From the NCBI GenBank assembly GCA_022702935.2, contig JAKIML020000073.1, forward strand, positions 1-39,629: a stretch of DNA of 39,629 nt. Direction: 5' to 3'. The DNA comes from Bacillota bacterium. GTDB lineage: Bacteria > Bacillota > Clostridia > DSM-8532. Of the stretch, positions 17,636 to 26,168 are shown piece by piece. The translations under genes and the position numbers were made by a program. The notes below the pieces were generated by a model that did not search any database, was not told the DNA's origin, and saw nothing but the letters and a program-made list of their open reading frames with translations. How positions within the stretch are numbered: the first letter of the stretch is position 1; each line of letters opens with the position of its first letter.

Positions 17636-18010
17636 ATGAGCAAAGCTTCAGCTATTAGGAAAGGAAAAATGTCACGCATTTCTAAGCTACTCATTGTAAC
17701 ATTAATATGCGCTCTTCTTATAGGTGTCACAATATTTACAGCTTTTGCGGATACTTACACAGGATATATTAACGGACTTCCTTATAAATATTGGTTTTTA
17801 AGGGAAAGAACTTCTCAAGACTATCCCTGCATATCTACCACATTCGATTATCCAACTTATCATTATAGTAGTGCAGCAACCTATGTCGGTAGTCAAAGAA
17901 AACATTACAGCGGCAGGGATATTAAGTACGATTCAACAACTTCAAGAGCATATTCTACATATGAGGACTACTTTGCTTATACTTCTGCATATTACGGAAC
18001 TGAACCGTAA
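17636..18010 (+). CDS. Small exported tyrosine-rich peptide, lactococcin-972-like candidate
   Basis: Precursor of 124 residues with a basic N-terminus, a hydrophobic segment (about 17-36) and a signal-peptidase-like site AFA-D at 38/39. The mature part of about 86 residues has 17 tyrosines and one cysteine, and no recognised enzyme motif. The C-terminal half (SSAATYVGSQRKHYSG and AYTSAYYG) resembles in pattern the lactococcin 972 bacteriocin family, which also has a signal peptide and travels with a multi-pass membrane protein and an ABC ATPase, as here. AAGGAGG lies 8 bases before the ATG. Base composition is richer in A+T than the flanking genes. Bacteriocin function is inferred; a secreted signal or wall protein is also possible. 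Confidence 0.6.
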   Translation: MSKASAIRKGKMSRISKLLIVTLICALLIGVTIFTAFADTYTGYINGLPYKYWFLRERTSQDYPCISTTFDYPTYHYSSAATYVGSQRKHYSGRDIKYDSTTSRAYSTYEDYFAYTSAYYGTEP

Positions 18011-18080
18011 TGTAACTTGGACAGGCATGGAGGCTTTCTCCCATGCCTGTCACACTATCGTTCTTAGGAGATTTATTTTG

Positions 18081-19058
18081 ATGAAAATAAGAAAAAAATC
18101 ATCCGATGCAATCATCGCCATTGTTTATTTTCTTACGTCATTAGCCATAAGTATGGCTTCATTCTCAGCCGGGGAGTTGGAGCTTATTCAAAGAATCAGT
18201 AATTCATACTTTTCTGACAGCGCCATGTCCATTGAAAGCAGCGAAATAGCGTCCATTGATTTTTCAAAAGACCTCTTAAGCGGCAACGCCTTGTTTTTTA
18301 AAGAGGCCTACGGCATCTATTCCGTTTATTTCACCGGACATTTCTATATGCCCATGACCTCAGGACGTTTTTTCATGCCCGATGACTTTGAAGACAGTCT
18401 ACCAAAAGCCGTTGTGGGCAAAGATATTCCAACCCATACGTCCTCCGACGGGAAATCCATCTTTACTTATGGAACCACGGACTATGAGGTTATCGGCATT
18501 GCAGGCATTAATAAAAGCAGCCGTCTGGATAACAGCGTTTACTTAAGCATGCCGCCGCAAGCCATCGGTACCAAAACCGGGGTTTTTATTCTGGACGGCC
18601 CAAAGGTCAGAAAAAATATCAATATGCTCAAAGAAAAATATTATCTGTCCTCAAACAAGCTTGAAAACCTGGGAATTCAAAGAATTTTTGAAAGCCACGG
18701 CACCAGTTTTCAAGGTCTATTTAAAGCCATAGGGCTGATCTTCCTAATCTCCATACTCGCCATTACAAGCTATTGGTTCCTTCAAAAGCGCAAGTTGGTG
18801 TTGATCCTTAAATTATGCGGCCTGACCCGGTTGAAAATTCTGGGCATCCTTTGCATGGAATATGCACACTATGCTTTATCAAGCTTTGCCGCAGGTACGG
18901 TATTTGCCTATCTTTTCATTAGCCCCCTCTTTTCATACCCCTTTGATATAACCAATCATCTCACTTATCTTTCGGCAGGCATGGTATTCTGCCTTGTACC
19001 GGCGCTTATTCTGAACCTCCGATGGGCCAATCAATCCATGGGGAGGTATCAGCGATGA
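18081..19058 (+). CDS. FtsX/MacB-type ABC permease, first of two
   Basis: Membrane protein of 325 residues with the four-helix layout of MacB/FtsX permeases: one helix at about 9-30, a large outer domain (about 31-210, with GRFFMPDDFEDSLPKAVVGKDI typical of the MacB outer domain), and three helices at about 213-235, 260-285 and 292-313. The start at 18081 has AGGAG ten bases upstream; a TTG one codon earlier is possible. The open frame extends further upstream across the peptide gene but no ribosome-binding site supports it. Its stop overlaps the next permease start (ATGA). Predicted to pair with that permease and the ATPase to export, or give immunity to, the peptide upstream. Confidence 0.78.
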   Translation: MKIRKKSSDAIIAIVYFLTSLAISMASFSAGELELIQRISNSYFSDSAMSIESSEIASIDFSKDLLSGNALFFKEAYGIYSVYFTGHFYMPMTSGRFFMPDDFEDSLPKAVVGKDIPTHTSSDGKSIFTYGTTDYEVIGIAGINKSSRLDNSVYLSMPPQAIGTKTGVFILDGPKVRKNINMLKEKYYLSSNKLENLGIQRIFESHGTSFQGLFKAIGLIFLISILAITSYWFLQKRKLVLILKLCGLTRLKILGILCMEYAHYALSSFAAGTVFAYLFISPLFSYPFDITNHLTYLSAGMVFCLVPALILNLRWANQSMGRYQR

Positions 19059-20299
19059 TTCTTCAAGAAGCTATCAAGAGCATTAAAGCTTCTAAGATCC
19101 TGACGGCAGTCATTATTCTTCTGCTCATTGCTGCTTCATTGGTATGTAATCTTGTCCTTGACAAGCTGTCCTCCGTACGTCAGAGTCACAATAAGCTCGA
19201 CCAGACCACTCAAAAAAGTTACTTTTGGATTACTGAGGATTTACATGACAATGAGCTTGAACATCGGTTCTGGAACAGTGAAAACAGTTATGATCGCATC
19301 AGAGGTTATTATCAGGAAATGGCCACATCCAATGAATACAAATATCTGGAATTTTGCAAGCAGGTCATTTGGATAAAGGACTCATACGGCAAGTTCATCG
19401 AAAAAGTCAACAGAAGCTTAAACCTTAGTTGCCTTAATGAATTTGGGATCAATGTCATCGAGGGGCGCCTTTTTACTGAGGAAGAAATGAACGTGGATTT
19501 CTCAACGCAAACCATTCCCATAATTTTGGGCTACAATCTGAGAAATCGGCACCAAATTGGCGATACTTTCGAAGGGAAATACATGCTGAGGGATTTTAAA
19601 TTCAAGGTCATCGGTGTTTTGGAACCCAACAGTTATATTATCTTAACCAATATTGGTGATGACGATGTCGGCGATTTCTATCATGAATACCTGGACAACG
19701 CCTATATAACCCCCATGGTCAACTGTATTGATACGCCAAAAAGCAAAGATGAAAAAACCTTTATCCGTGTCCTGTACATGTTTAAGCTCAACAGTATCAT
19801 TGCAGCACCAGCAGACTATAATTCCGGTGAAATAAGAGCTAAAATGGACGATCTTGCCAACAAGTATGATATGTATGATTTTGAAGTTATCTCCATATCC
19901 AAACAGGAATTAAAAATACTGAAGCTGGTATGCAAAGATAGTATAGACATTATGACTGTATTGGCTGCTATTTTGTTTGTGTTTTCCTTCATCTGCCTAT
20001 TTGCCATTATGTCTGTTAAAATGAATAAAAATGTGGAGTATTACGCCATTCATCTCATGGTGGGCGCCAGCAGGCAACGTATTATCTTATATATTCTCAC
20101 CGAGATTATCCTCGTTGTATCGATGGCTCACAGTTTATCGTATGTCATAATCAGAAAATTGATTGGTTCGCAGATCCGCTATACCTTAACATGGCTGATC
20201 GTAAGCCTGTTGGCCTTTATGGCCGCCGCCCTGCCTTCCATTTATCAGATGATGCATAAAGAACTTGATACGCTGTTGTTAGGAGATGCCTATGAGTAA
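19055..20299 (+). CDS. FtsX/MacB-type ABC permease, second of two
   Basis: Membrane protein of 414 residues, same layout as its neighbour: one helix at about 14-33, an outer domain with VIEGRLFTEEEMNVDF and DFKFKVIGVLEPN (MacB-like), and three C-terminal helices (starting near TVLAAILFVFSFICLF, RIILYILTEIILVV and LTWLIVSLLAFMAA). The sequence differs clearly from the first permease, so the pair should form a heterodimer. GGGGAGG lies 8 bases before the ATG at 19055; the gene overlaps both neighbours, four bases upstream and eight downstream, showing tight coupling. It could be the split equivalent of the single large membrane protein in lactococcin-972 loci. Confidence 0.78.
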   Translation: MILQEAIKSIKASKILTAVIILLLIAASLVCNLVLDKLSSVRQSHNKLDQTTQKSYFWITEDLHDNELEHRFWNSENSYDRIRGYYQEMATSNEYKYLEFCKQVIWIKDSYGKFIEKVNRSLNLSCLNEFGINVIEGRLFTEEEMNVDFSTQTIPIILGYNLRNRHQIGDTFEGKYMLRDFKFKVIGVLEPNSYIILTNIGDDDVGDFYHEYLDNAYITPMVNCIDTPKSKDEKTFIRVLYMFKLNSIIAAPADYNSGEIRAKMDDLANKYDMYDFEVISISKQELKILKLVCKDSIDIMTVLAAILFVFSFICLFAIMSVKMNKNVEYYAIHLMVGASRQRIILYILTEIILVVSMAHSLSYVIIRKLIGSQIRYTLTWLIVSLLAFMAAALPSIYQMMHKELDTLLLGDAYE

Positions 20300-20957
20300 A
20301 CTGAGACTGGAAAATGTTAATAAGTATTATCAAAGCGGTTCAGGAACTGTCCACGCTTTAAAAAATGTATCCCTGGAGATTGAGCAGGGAGAGCTGTTGG
20401 CCGTCATGGGCAGAAGCGGATCGGGGAAATCTACCCTGCTGAAGGTTTTAGGCGGTTTGACAGGGATTGATACAGGGTGCTATTACTATGACAATAAGCC
20501 TTTGACCAATAAGGAAAGGCATATGAGCAAGTTCAGAAACCAGCATATCGGGTTTATTGTGCAGAATTATGCCCTGCTTTATGACAGAACCGTTTTTGAA
20601 AATGTTGAGCTGCCCTTGAAATACGCGGGTGTAAGAAAAAAGCTTCGGGAGTCTAGGGTGCTGGAGATCCTGGAGCAGGTGGGCCTTGAGGATTATGAGC
20701 AACGCTTTCCCCATGAGCTTTCGGGCGGTGAATGCCAGAGGGTAGCCATTGCTCGGGCCATTATCAACAATCCGGAGGTCATCCTGGCTGACGAACCTAC
20801 AGGGGCATTGGACGAGGATACGGAAGGGATTATCCTGGATATTTTCAAAGAACTCAACAGGGATGGCAAAACCATTGTCATCGTCACCCACGACCCCGTG
20901 CTTGCTAAAAAGCTTCACCGTGTGGTTTATTTAAATAGAGGGATGATTCATGAGTAA
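20292..20957 (+). CDS. ABC transporter ATP-binding protein, LolD/MacB type
   Basis: ATPase of 221 residues with every motif: Walker A (GRSGSGKST, about 40-48), Q-loop Q91, signature LSGGE (143-147), Walker B ending in E168 (VILADEPTGALDE), and the switch histidine H200. The PTGALD form and short length fit the LolD/MacB/FtsE group, which powers mechanotransmission through FtsX-fold permeases rather than substrate passage through the membrane. AGGAG lies 6 bases before the ATG at 20292; an in-frame ATG at 20286 is closer than usual to it. It overlaps the second permease gene and is the last gene of the peptide cassette. Confidence 0.93.
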   Translation: MSKLRLENVNKYYQSGSGTVHALKNVSLEIEQGELLAVMGRSGSGKSTLLKVLGGLTGIDTGCYYYDNKPLTNKERHMSKFRNQHIGFIVQNYALLYDRTVFENVELPLKYAGVRKKLRESRVLEILEQVGLEDYEQRFPHELSGGECQRVAIARAIINNPEVILADEPTGALDEDTEGIILDIFKELNRDGKTIVIVTHDPVLAKKLHRVVYLNRGMIHE

Positions 20958-21012
20958 CGTTTCATGTCCCATCTCCATAGATTATAAGGTGACGAATTTC
21001 AGGTGAGTTGAC

Positions 21013-21237
21013 ATGAAAACCCTGCGCATGAATCAATCCGTTTACGAAGCCACACAGAGGTATCCCGAACTCATTGATATCATTGCCTCATGTGGGTTTC
21101 CCCAAGTCAGGAATCCTGTCTTAAGGAACACCATGGGAAGGCGGTTCACCATCAGCCAGGCCCTTCATCAATTAGGCCCAAATCAGAATAAAATTTTGGA
21201 AGCCCTAAAGCGTAACGGCTTTCAGCTTATTCCCTGA
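21013..21237 (+). CDS. Small DUF1858-domain protein
   Basis: Cytosolic protein of 74 residues. The pattern YPELIDIIASCGF, then RNTMGRRFTISQALHQLG, matches DUF1858, a short helical domain often found alone or at the N-terminus of hybrid-cluster and DUF438 proteins in anaerobes. The function is not known. AGGTGAG lies five bases before the ATG. It follows the ABC ATPase by 55 bases with no terminator seen, so it may be read from the same mRNA although its base composition resembles the flanks. A second DUF1858 gene lies at 36168-36371, of the cysteine-bearing kind, which this one is not. Confidence 0.75.
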   Translation: MKTLRMNQSVYEATQRYPELIDIIASCGFPQVRNPVLRNTMGRRFTISQALHQLGPNQNKILEALKRNGFQLIP

Positions 21238-21264
21238 AGGTCCATAGAGTCCGAGCTGTCCCCC

Positions 21265-21293
21265 TTGCCGGGGGGCGGAGGGTAAAGTATAAT
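21265..21293 (+). promoter_or_regulatory. Candidate promoter of rlmA
   Basis: TTGCCG (21265-21270), a 17-base G-rich spacer and a perfect TATAAT (21288-21293) lie 30 bases before rlmA. The CCCCC/GGGGG arms at 21260-21275 could also fold into a small hairpin. Confidence 0.5.
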
Positions 21294-21322
21294 CAGTCCT
21301 AGACATCTCAAAGGAGCATGCT

Positions 21323-22165
21323 ATGACTGATTTTCAATGTCTTTCCTGTCCTGTATGCCATAAACCACTTATTCGCCAAGAGCGGGTATTGTGCTGCGCC
21401 CAAGGCCATAGCTTTGATATAGCCGCCAAGGGCTATGTTCATTTGCTTTTAAGCCAGGATATGCACAGCAAGGATCCGGGGGACAGCAAGGAGATGGTCC
21501 AGGCCCGAAAGCGTTTCCTGGACAAGGGCTATTACGCGCCTTTGGCACAGGGGCTCTGTACCCAGTTTGAGAAGCTCCTTCCCCAAGGCATGTCCGAAAG
21601 CCCCCTGTTGGTGGATGCGGGCTGCGGGGATGGTTATTATACCCATACCCTTCATAAGTTCCTGACCGCGCGCCGTTCTGATATTCGCTTCCTTGGGTTG
21701 GACATTTCCAAGGAGGCTATTCGTCTCGCAGCCGGGCGCAATAAGGAGATTGGCTTTATTGTGGCCTCCCTCTTTAAGATACCCTTACAAAGCGAGTCGG
21801 CCCATATTCTCATCAACGCCTTTGCCCCTGCCTGTGACAGCGAGTTTGCCCGCGTTCTTAAGCCAAAAGGGTATCTTATCACCGTCATACCCGGCAGGGA
21901 TCACCTTTTCGAGCTTAAAAAGGTTCTCTATGACAACCCTTATCTGAACGATGAAAAAGAACCTGAGCTCCCCTCTTTTACAAGGGAGAATCAGGTTCGT
22001 GTCAAGCAGGTCATTGACATAAACTCCGCCGAGGATCTTAAGGATCTGGTGCTCATGACCCCTTACTACTGGAAAACGCCCAAGGAAGGCCTTGAGCGTC
22101 TGAGCAGGCTATCAAGCCTGAATACCGGTATTGAGTTTGTCATCAGCATCTATTCCCGCAAGTAG
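21323..22165 (+). CDS. rlmA: 23S rRNA (guanine-N1) methyltransferase
   Basis: Methylates a guanine in hairpin 35 of 23S rRNA (G745 or G748 by subtype) using S-adenosylmethionine. The N-terminal zinc site has the family spacing C9-x2-C12-x12-C25-x3-H29, followed by the family sequence FDIAAKGYVHLL and the GDSKEMVQARKRFLDKGYY segment. The methyltransferase fold follows with the SAM loop LVDAGCGDGYYTH. Length 280 is usual. AAAGGAG lies six bases before the ATG. The subtype, which in Gram-positives bears on tylosin-type macrolide response, cannot be settled by eye. Confidence 0.93.
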   Translation: MTDFQCLSCPVCHKPLIRQERVLCCAQGHSFDIAAKGYVHLLLSQDMHSKDPGDSKEMVQARKRFLDKGYYAPLAQGLCTQFEKLLPQGMSESPLLVDAGCGDGYYTHTLHKFLTARRSDIRFLGLDISKEAIRLAAGRNKEIGFIVASLFKIPLQSESAHILINAFAPACDSEFARVLKPKGYLITVIPGRDHLFELKKVLYDNPYLNDEKEPELPSFTRENQVRVKQVIDINSAEDLKDLVLMTPYYWKTPKEGLERLSRLSSLNTGIEFVISIYSRK

Positions 22166-22173
22166 TGGGCTGC

Positions 22174-22281
22174 GGCTTTTCCATGAGTCACAGCTTTTCC
22201 ATGGGTCACAGCCTTTCCATGGAGTACAGCTTCACCACAAGCTAAAACTTCACCATGCGTTACAGCTTCTCCAACATATCC
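22174..22281. repeat. Degenerate 18-bp tandem repeat, six units
   Basis: Six units in exact 18-base phase, consensus near AGCTTTTCCATGGGTCAC, start at 22174, 22192, 22210, 22228, 22246 and 22264. The first three are close copies; the later ones are worn. The array lies between the convergent rlmA and nadE genes; unit five holds the nadE stop codon and unit six codes for its last residues. Copies are directly adjacent without spacers. Confidence 0.8.
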
Positions 22282-24194
22282 AGCCAGAGACTTACCGAGG
22301 CATCACTGGGCATACGCCAATCACCGCGCGGTGATAAGCTCACCGTACCCACCTTGGGACCATCGGGCAGGCAGGAGCGCTTGAACTGCTGGGAGAAGAA
22401 CCGCTTATAGAAAACCACCAACCACTTTTTCAACTGCTCCCTGCTGTATTCAGCACTGAAAGCCCTTGAGGCCAAAAACAGCAGCTTCTCGGGTCCTGTA
22501 CCAAAGCGGAGCATGTGATAAAGGAAGAAATCATGCACCTCATAGGGCCCCAGAATATCCTCGGTTTTCTGCACAATCTCCCCTGATTGCGAAGGAGGCA
22601 GAAGCTCGGGACTGATGGGGGTATCCATAATATCGTAGAGGATGCCGCGGATCACCTCATTGGCTTCATGATCGGCATACCATTGGATAATGTATTTCAC
22701 AAGGGTTTTAGGCACACTGCCGTTGACACCGTACATGGACATATGATCCCCATTATAGGTGCACCAGCCCAAGGCCAGCTCGGACAGGTCCCCGGTGCCA
22801 ATGACCAATGCCCCTATTTTATTGGCCACATCCATAAGGATCTGGGTTCTTTCACGGGCCTGGACATTCTCATAGGTCACGTCGTGGATCTCCCTGTCAT
22901 GACCGATGTCTTCAAAATGCTGCAAGCAGGCGGCCTTAATGTCCACCACCTTCAGAGAAGCTCCCAGATGCTTTATCAGATTGACAGCATTGTCATAGGT
23001 TCTGCCCGTGGTGCCAAATCCCGGCATGGTAATGGCAATGACATTCTCGGGGGGCAGTCCCAGCTTTTCCATGGCGCGTACGGTGACGATGAGGGCAAGG
23101 GTAGAATCCAAACCGCCTGAAATTCCAATAACGGCCTTTTTAAGTCCTGTATGACGGAAGCGCTTGGCAAGGCCCGAGGTTTGGATGGAGAGAATCTCAT
23201 GGCAGCGCTCATCCCTGACCAGGTTGTTTCCGGGCACAAAGGGATGCTTGTCAATATAGCGCATTAGCTCGCCCTCAAAGGTGTCATTTTTAGGTGCCGT
23301 AAAGGGAATGGCCCGATAGTTCATGGCCCCGAACCCGCCCCTGAAGGTGCCCATAATAAGCCGGTTATAATTCAGGCGATCCAAATCCACATCGGCACAG
23401 ATCCATTGATTATCGAAATAGAAGCGGTCGGATTCTTTGAGCATATAGCCATTCTCGGCTATCATCAGGTGTCCGCCATAAACCATGTCAGTAGAGGATT
23501 CGCCACAATTGGCCGAGGCGTAGACATAACCGGCGACACACCGCCCCGCCTGATTCACAATAAGGCTTCTGCGGTAATCGGCCTTACCCACCAGCTCATT
23601 GCTGGCAGAAAGGTTGAACAATAACTGGGCTCCGGCCTGGGCCAGATAGGAGCTTGGCGGAATAGGTGCCCACACATCCTCGCAAATCTCCACACCAAAG
23701 GCAAGCTGCTCCTTGCCCTCCGCCACAAAGATAAGATCGTTGCCCACGGGTACAAGATCGCTGCCCACCCTCAGTTCTTTGACCTCAAGATGCTGAGCCT
23801 CGGTAAACCAGCGGGTTTCGTAGAATTCATTATAACTGGGGAGATTGGTTTTAGGAACTATGCCCAGTATTTTTCCGCTCTGTATTACTGCGGCGCAATT
23901 GTATAGCCGTCCCTTAATGGACAGGGGCAGACCCACCATTGCCACAAGGGTAAGGTCGCCTGTGGCTTCCACAATGGCCTCAAGGGCTGTTTGCGCGCCC
24001 TCCAAAAGGGTTTCCTGCCTGAAAAGATCGCCGCAGGAATAGCCTGTGATACACAGTTCGGGAAAAACTAAGAACTCAACCGATTGGGCCGCAGCCTCTT
24101 TGATACATTCGATGATTTTGGTTTGATTAAAGGTGCAGTCAGCCACCCTTAACTCAGGAGCGGCGGCCGCAACCCTTGCATAGCCGTATTTCAC
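22260..24194 (-). CDS. nadE: Glutamine-dependent NAD+ synthetase
   Basis: Last step of NAD synthesis: amidates deamido-NAD with ammonia taken from glutamine. The N-terminal nitrilase-fold glutaminase (about 1-290) has the triad E46 (FPELCITGY), K115 (PKTNLPS) and C171 (GVEICEDVW). The C-terminal synthetase has the pyrophosphatase loop SGGLDS at 359-364 and a [12 protein letters not shown] stretch. The length of 644 residues is full for the two-domain form. The start codon is GTG (24194) with only a weak GGTGAT close upstream; no better start is in frame. The C-terminus runs into the 18-bp tandem repeat. Confidence 0.96.
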   Translation of the reverse strand: MKYGYARVAAAAPELRVADCTFNQTKIIECIKEAAAQSVEFLVFPELCITGYSCGDLFRQETLLEGAQTALEAIVEATGDLTLVAMVGLPLSIKGRLYNCAAVIQSGKILGIVPKTNLPSYNEFYETRWFTEAQHLEVKELRVGSDLVPVGNDLIFVAEGKEQLAFGVEICEDVWAPIPPSSYLAQAGAQLLFNLSASNELVGKADYRRSLIVNQAGRCVAGYVYASANCGESSTDMVYGGHLMIAENGYMLKESDRFYFDNQWICADVDLDRLNYNRLIMGTFRGGFGAMNYRAIPFTAPKNDTFEGELMRYIDKHPFVPGNNLVRDERCHEILSIQTSGLAKRFRHTGLKKAVIGISGGLDSTLALIVTVRAMEKLGLPPENVIAITMPGFGTTGRTYDNAVNLIKHLGASLKVVDIKAACLQHFEDIGHDREIHDVTYENVQARERTQILMDVANKIGALVIGTGDLSELALGWCTYNGDHMSMYGVNGSVPKTLVKYIIQWYADHEANEVIRGILYDIMDTPISPELLPPSQSGEIVQKTEDILGPYEVHDFFLYHMLRFGTGPEKLLFLASRAFSAEYSREQLKKWLVVFYKRFFSQQFKRSCLPDGPKVGTVSLSPRGDWRMPSDASVSLWLDMLEKL

Positions 24195-24299
24195 ACTATC
24201 ACCAGCCCATCAGCATACTTTTTATAGATTAATCATATCATACCACGCCTGGCCCGGGTATTCATCATCACTTCTCATGAAAAAACAGGAAGAGCTTAT

Positions 24300-24348
24300 A
24301 AAAAAACAGGCTGAAATGAATATGAATCATTCATTTCAGCCTGTTTTT
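24300..24348 (-). terminator. Terminator of tRNA-Gly
   Basis: A 16-bp stem (AACAGGCTGAAATGAA with its complement) with a 9-base loop lies directly after the tRNA-Gly 3' end and is followed on the minus strand by a T run. It is almost symmetrical and could also act on the other strand. Confidence 0.88.
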
Positions 24349-24349
24349 C

Positions 24350-24423
24350 TGGAGCGGGTGAAGGGAATCGAACCCTCACGGCCAGCTTGGAAGGCTGGAG
24401 TTCTACCACTGAACTACACCCGC
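24350..24423 (-). tRNA. tRNA-Gly (anticodon TCC)
   Basis: The minus strand gives a 74-base tRNA: acceptor GCGGGTG/CACCCGC, D arm AGTTCAGTGGTAGAACT, anticodon loop CTTCCAA giving TCC, T loop GTTCGATTC, and an encoded CCA. It is a single-gene unit with its own promoter and terminator. Confidence 0.96.
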
Positions 24424-24450
24424 ATATTTCTTGCCGTAGCCGCATTGTTT

Positions 24451-24479
24451 ATTATACCGACACCTACTTGGCTTGTCAA
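24451..24479 (-). promoter_or_regulatory. Consensus promoter of tRNA-Gly
   Basis: On the minus strand TTGACA (24479-24474), a 17-base spacer and TATAAT (24456-24451) are exact consensus, again with GC just before the -35, about 28 bases before the mature tRNA end. Confidence 0.85.
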
Positions 24480-24536
24480 GCGCGATTTATGAAGCCTTTA
24501 AATTTCCTGACCAGTACCCGTCATAGTCCATACCCA

Positions 24537-24565
24537 TTCAAGCAGGAAAAAAAGAATGGTATGAT
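24537..24565 (+). promoter_or_regulatory. Candidate promoter of the nitroreductase gene
   Basis: TTCAAG (24537-24542), a 17-base spacer and TATGAT (24560-24565) with TGG before it, an extended -10 form that could make up for the poor -35. Confidence 0.5.
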
Positions 24566-24606
24566 AATGATTAAAGACCTTTATAATTTAAAGGGAGGTA
24601 TCCGGC

Positions 24607-25434
24607 ATGGATATTAAAGAGGTTATCACAACGAGAAAGTCTACGCGAACCTATCGTGATGAGGCCATTACAGCCGATGCGAGGGAAAATCTTGAGGCAT
24701 ATATGGCACAGGTAACATCTCCTTTTGATATAAAAACCCGTTTTGCTTTGATTGATGCAGAAAGGGCGGGGCTTCAGGGCGAAAGACTGGGAACCTATGG
24801 TGTTATCACCGGCGCAAAAAACTATATTGCCGCAATCACCGAGAAAGCCGAGCGCTATGAGGAAAATCTGGGATATGCCTTTGAACAGATTATCCTGTAC
24901 GCAACCTCCCTGGGGCTGGATACCTGCTGGCTGGGCGGAACTTTTCAGAGGGCTGCCGTTGCCAGAGTCCTGGATCTGAAAGACAACGAGGTCCTCCCCA
25001 TCATCTCCCCTGTGGGTTACGCCAAGGATAGTCGGAGCCTCATTGATTCGCTTTTCGTCAAGATTTCATCATCCTACAACCGGAAGGACTGGTCCGAGCT
25101 TTTCTTTGAGGATAGGCTCGGTAACCCCCTTGAAAAGGGGCGTGCCGGACACTATGCAGAGGTACTGGATATGGTTCGCCTTGCGCCTTCGGCTTCCAAT
25201 AAACAGCCCTGGCGAATTGTCAAGTGCGGAGATATGTTCCATTTCTATCTGTGCCGAACCCCCTGGTACAGAAGGATATTGCGCTTCGATTTGCAGCGAT
25301 TGGATATGGGCATTGCCATGTGCCATTTTGACCTGATGGCCCATGCCCGTGGCCTCACCGGAAAATGGGTGGACAAAAATCCCGGCTTACCCACTGACAA
25401 GCATACCCAGTATCTTATCACCTATGCGCCATGA
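24607..25434 (+). CDS. Nitroreductase-family flavoprotein
   Basis: Predicted FMN-dependent oxidoreductase of the nitroreductase fold. The N-terminus has the family's ITTRKSTRTY opening; LGLDTCWLGGTF and NEVLPIISPVGYA are the usual central motifs; PSASNKQPWRIV in the second half is the flavin-binding style stretch normally near the N-terminus. The order resembles the TM1586-like group, in which two half-domains are joined in one chain of about 250-280 residues. The substrate is not known. GGGAGGT lies 7 bases before the ATG. It is a single gene closed by a hairpin at 25466-25496. Confidence 0.85.
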   Translation: MDIKEVITTRKSTRTYRDEAITADARENLEAYMAQVTSPFDIKTRFALIDAERAGLQGERLGTYGVITGAKNYIAAITEKAERYEENLGYAFEQIILYATSLGLDTCWLGGTFQRAAVARVLDLKDNEVLPIISPVGYAKDSRSLIDSLFVKISSSYNRKDWSELFFEDRLGNPLEKGRAGHYAEVLDMVRLAPSASNKQPWRIVKCGDMFHFYLCRTPWYRRILRFDLQRLDMGIAMCHFDLMAHARGLTGKWVDKNPGLPTDKHTQYLITYAP

Positions 25435-25465
25435 CCATACACACATGCCGGGAAGATTATGCATA

Positions 25466-25496
25466 AAAAGCTGTGAGGCACAATCTCACAGCTTTT
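25466..25496. terminator. Bidirectional terminator between convergent genes
   Basis: AAAAGCTGTGAG (25466-25477) and CTCACAGCTTTT (25485-25496) form a 12-bp stem with a 7-base loop and A/T arms, serving the nitroreductase gene on one strand and the CBM-like gene on the other. Confidence 0.85.
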
Positions 25497-25517
25497 ATTG
25501 TTCTACGATATTATCAC

Positions 25518-26039
25518 TCAGTTCTCTTCCTTCTTAGAGGCCTTTCTTGCCCTTGTCTTCTTCACGCCGTCAGCAGCAGATACAGCAGCTTCATCAAAGG
25601 CCTTTTCAGCACGGCTCTTTCTGGTGGATTTCCCTGCTTTGGTCTTTGCAGAAGCGCCGTCCTCCTTCTTGGCCCTGGTGCTCTTCTTCTTTTCAGTGGC
25701 CTTCTTATCCTCTGCAGCTTTTTTGGCTCTGGTTGCAGAGACCTTAAAGCTGTAGTTGGCTCCCGAGTTATTGTCCCAGTTCCCAGCGGGATCCACAAAG
25801 GCGCAATGCAAGGTTCCGGCCTTCTTTAATTGAATACGGGCGCTGAAACAATCCTCAGCAAAGGCCATGTCCAAAGTCTCGGCATCCTCCCAGGCTTCGT
25901 TATAGCCAAGGTGAACCTTAAGCTCACGGGCACCGGCATTTTTCAAAAGCCCAAAATATTTGATTTCAACCTCTTCGCCCGCCTTAATGGCCGCCTTGGA
26001 AAGCACTACGCCGTTATCAATATATGTGCTTTTTTTCAT
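25518..26039 (-). CDS. CBM25-like protein with histone-H1-like basic tail
   Basis: Protein of 173 residues without a signal peptide. Residues 5-100 look like a family 25/53 starch-binding module: a beta-sandwich pattern ending in FVDPAGNWDNNSGANYSFKV. Residues 101-173 form a low-complexity tail rich in lysine, alanine, arginine and serine, as in bacterial histone-H1-like proteins. The domain could bind intracellular glycogen-like polymer and the tail nucleic acid or acidic polymers; both are inferences. AAGGAG lies 8 bases before the ATG. It is a single gene with its own promoter. The pairing of these two parts is unusual. Confidence 0.7.
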   Translation of the reverse strand: MKKSTYIDNGVVLSKAAIKAGEEVEIKYFGLLKNAGARELKVHLGYNEAWEDAETLDMAFAEDCFSARIQLKKAGTLHCAFVDPAGNWDNNSGANYSFKVSATRAKKAAEDKKATEKKKSTRAKKEDGASAKTKAGKSTRKSRAEKAFDEAAVSAADGVKKTRARKASKKEEN

Positions 26040-26087
26040 TATTTTCGCTCCTTAACCTTCTCGTAGTTTCCTTAGTTTTCCAAGTTG

Positions 26088-26117
26088 ATTATAAGTGGAC
26101 AGGCTTCCCATTGTAAA
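26088..26117 (-). promoter_or_regulatory. Promoter of the CBM25-like gene
   Basis: On the minus strand TTTACA (26117-26112), an 18-base spacer and TATAAT (26093-26088) lie about 49 bases before the start codon. Confidence 0.65.
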
Positions 26118-26168
26118 GAGTTGCCCATTATTTTTGGCGAGGTGGTCAAAGGCCTGATACGAATAGAT

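Noticed and set aside
17871-18080. N-terminal extension of the first permease over the peptide gene
   Set aside because: It lies in another frame of the peptide gene and lacks a ribosome-binding site; the segment before residue 70 is not membrane-like.
17556-20957. Prophage or transposon remnant, suggested by the AT-rich shift
   Set aside because: No integrase, transposase, terminal repeats or duplicated target sites were seen at either edge.
22174-22281. CRISPR array
   Set aside because: Units of 18 bases adjoin without spacers and are degenerate; no cas gene is present.
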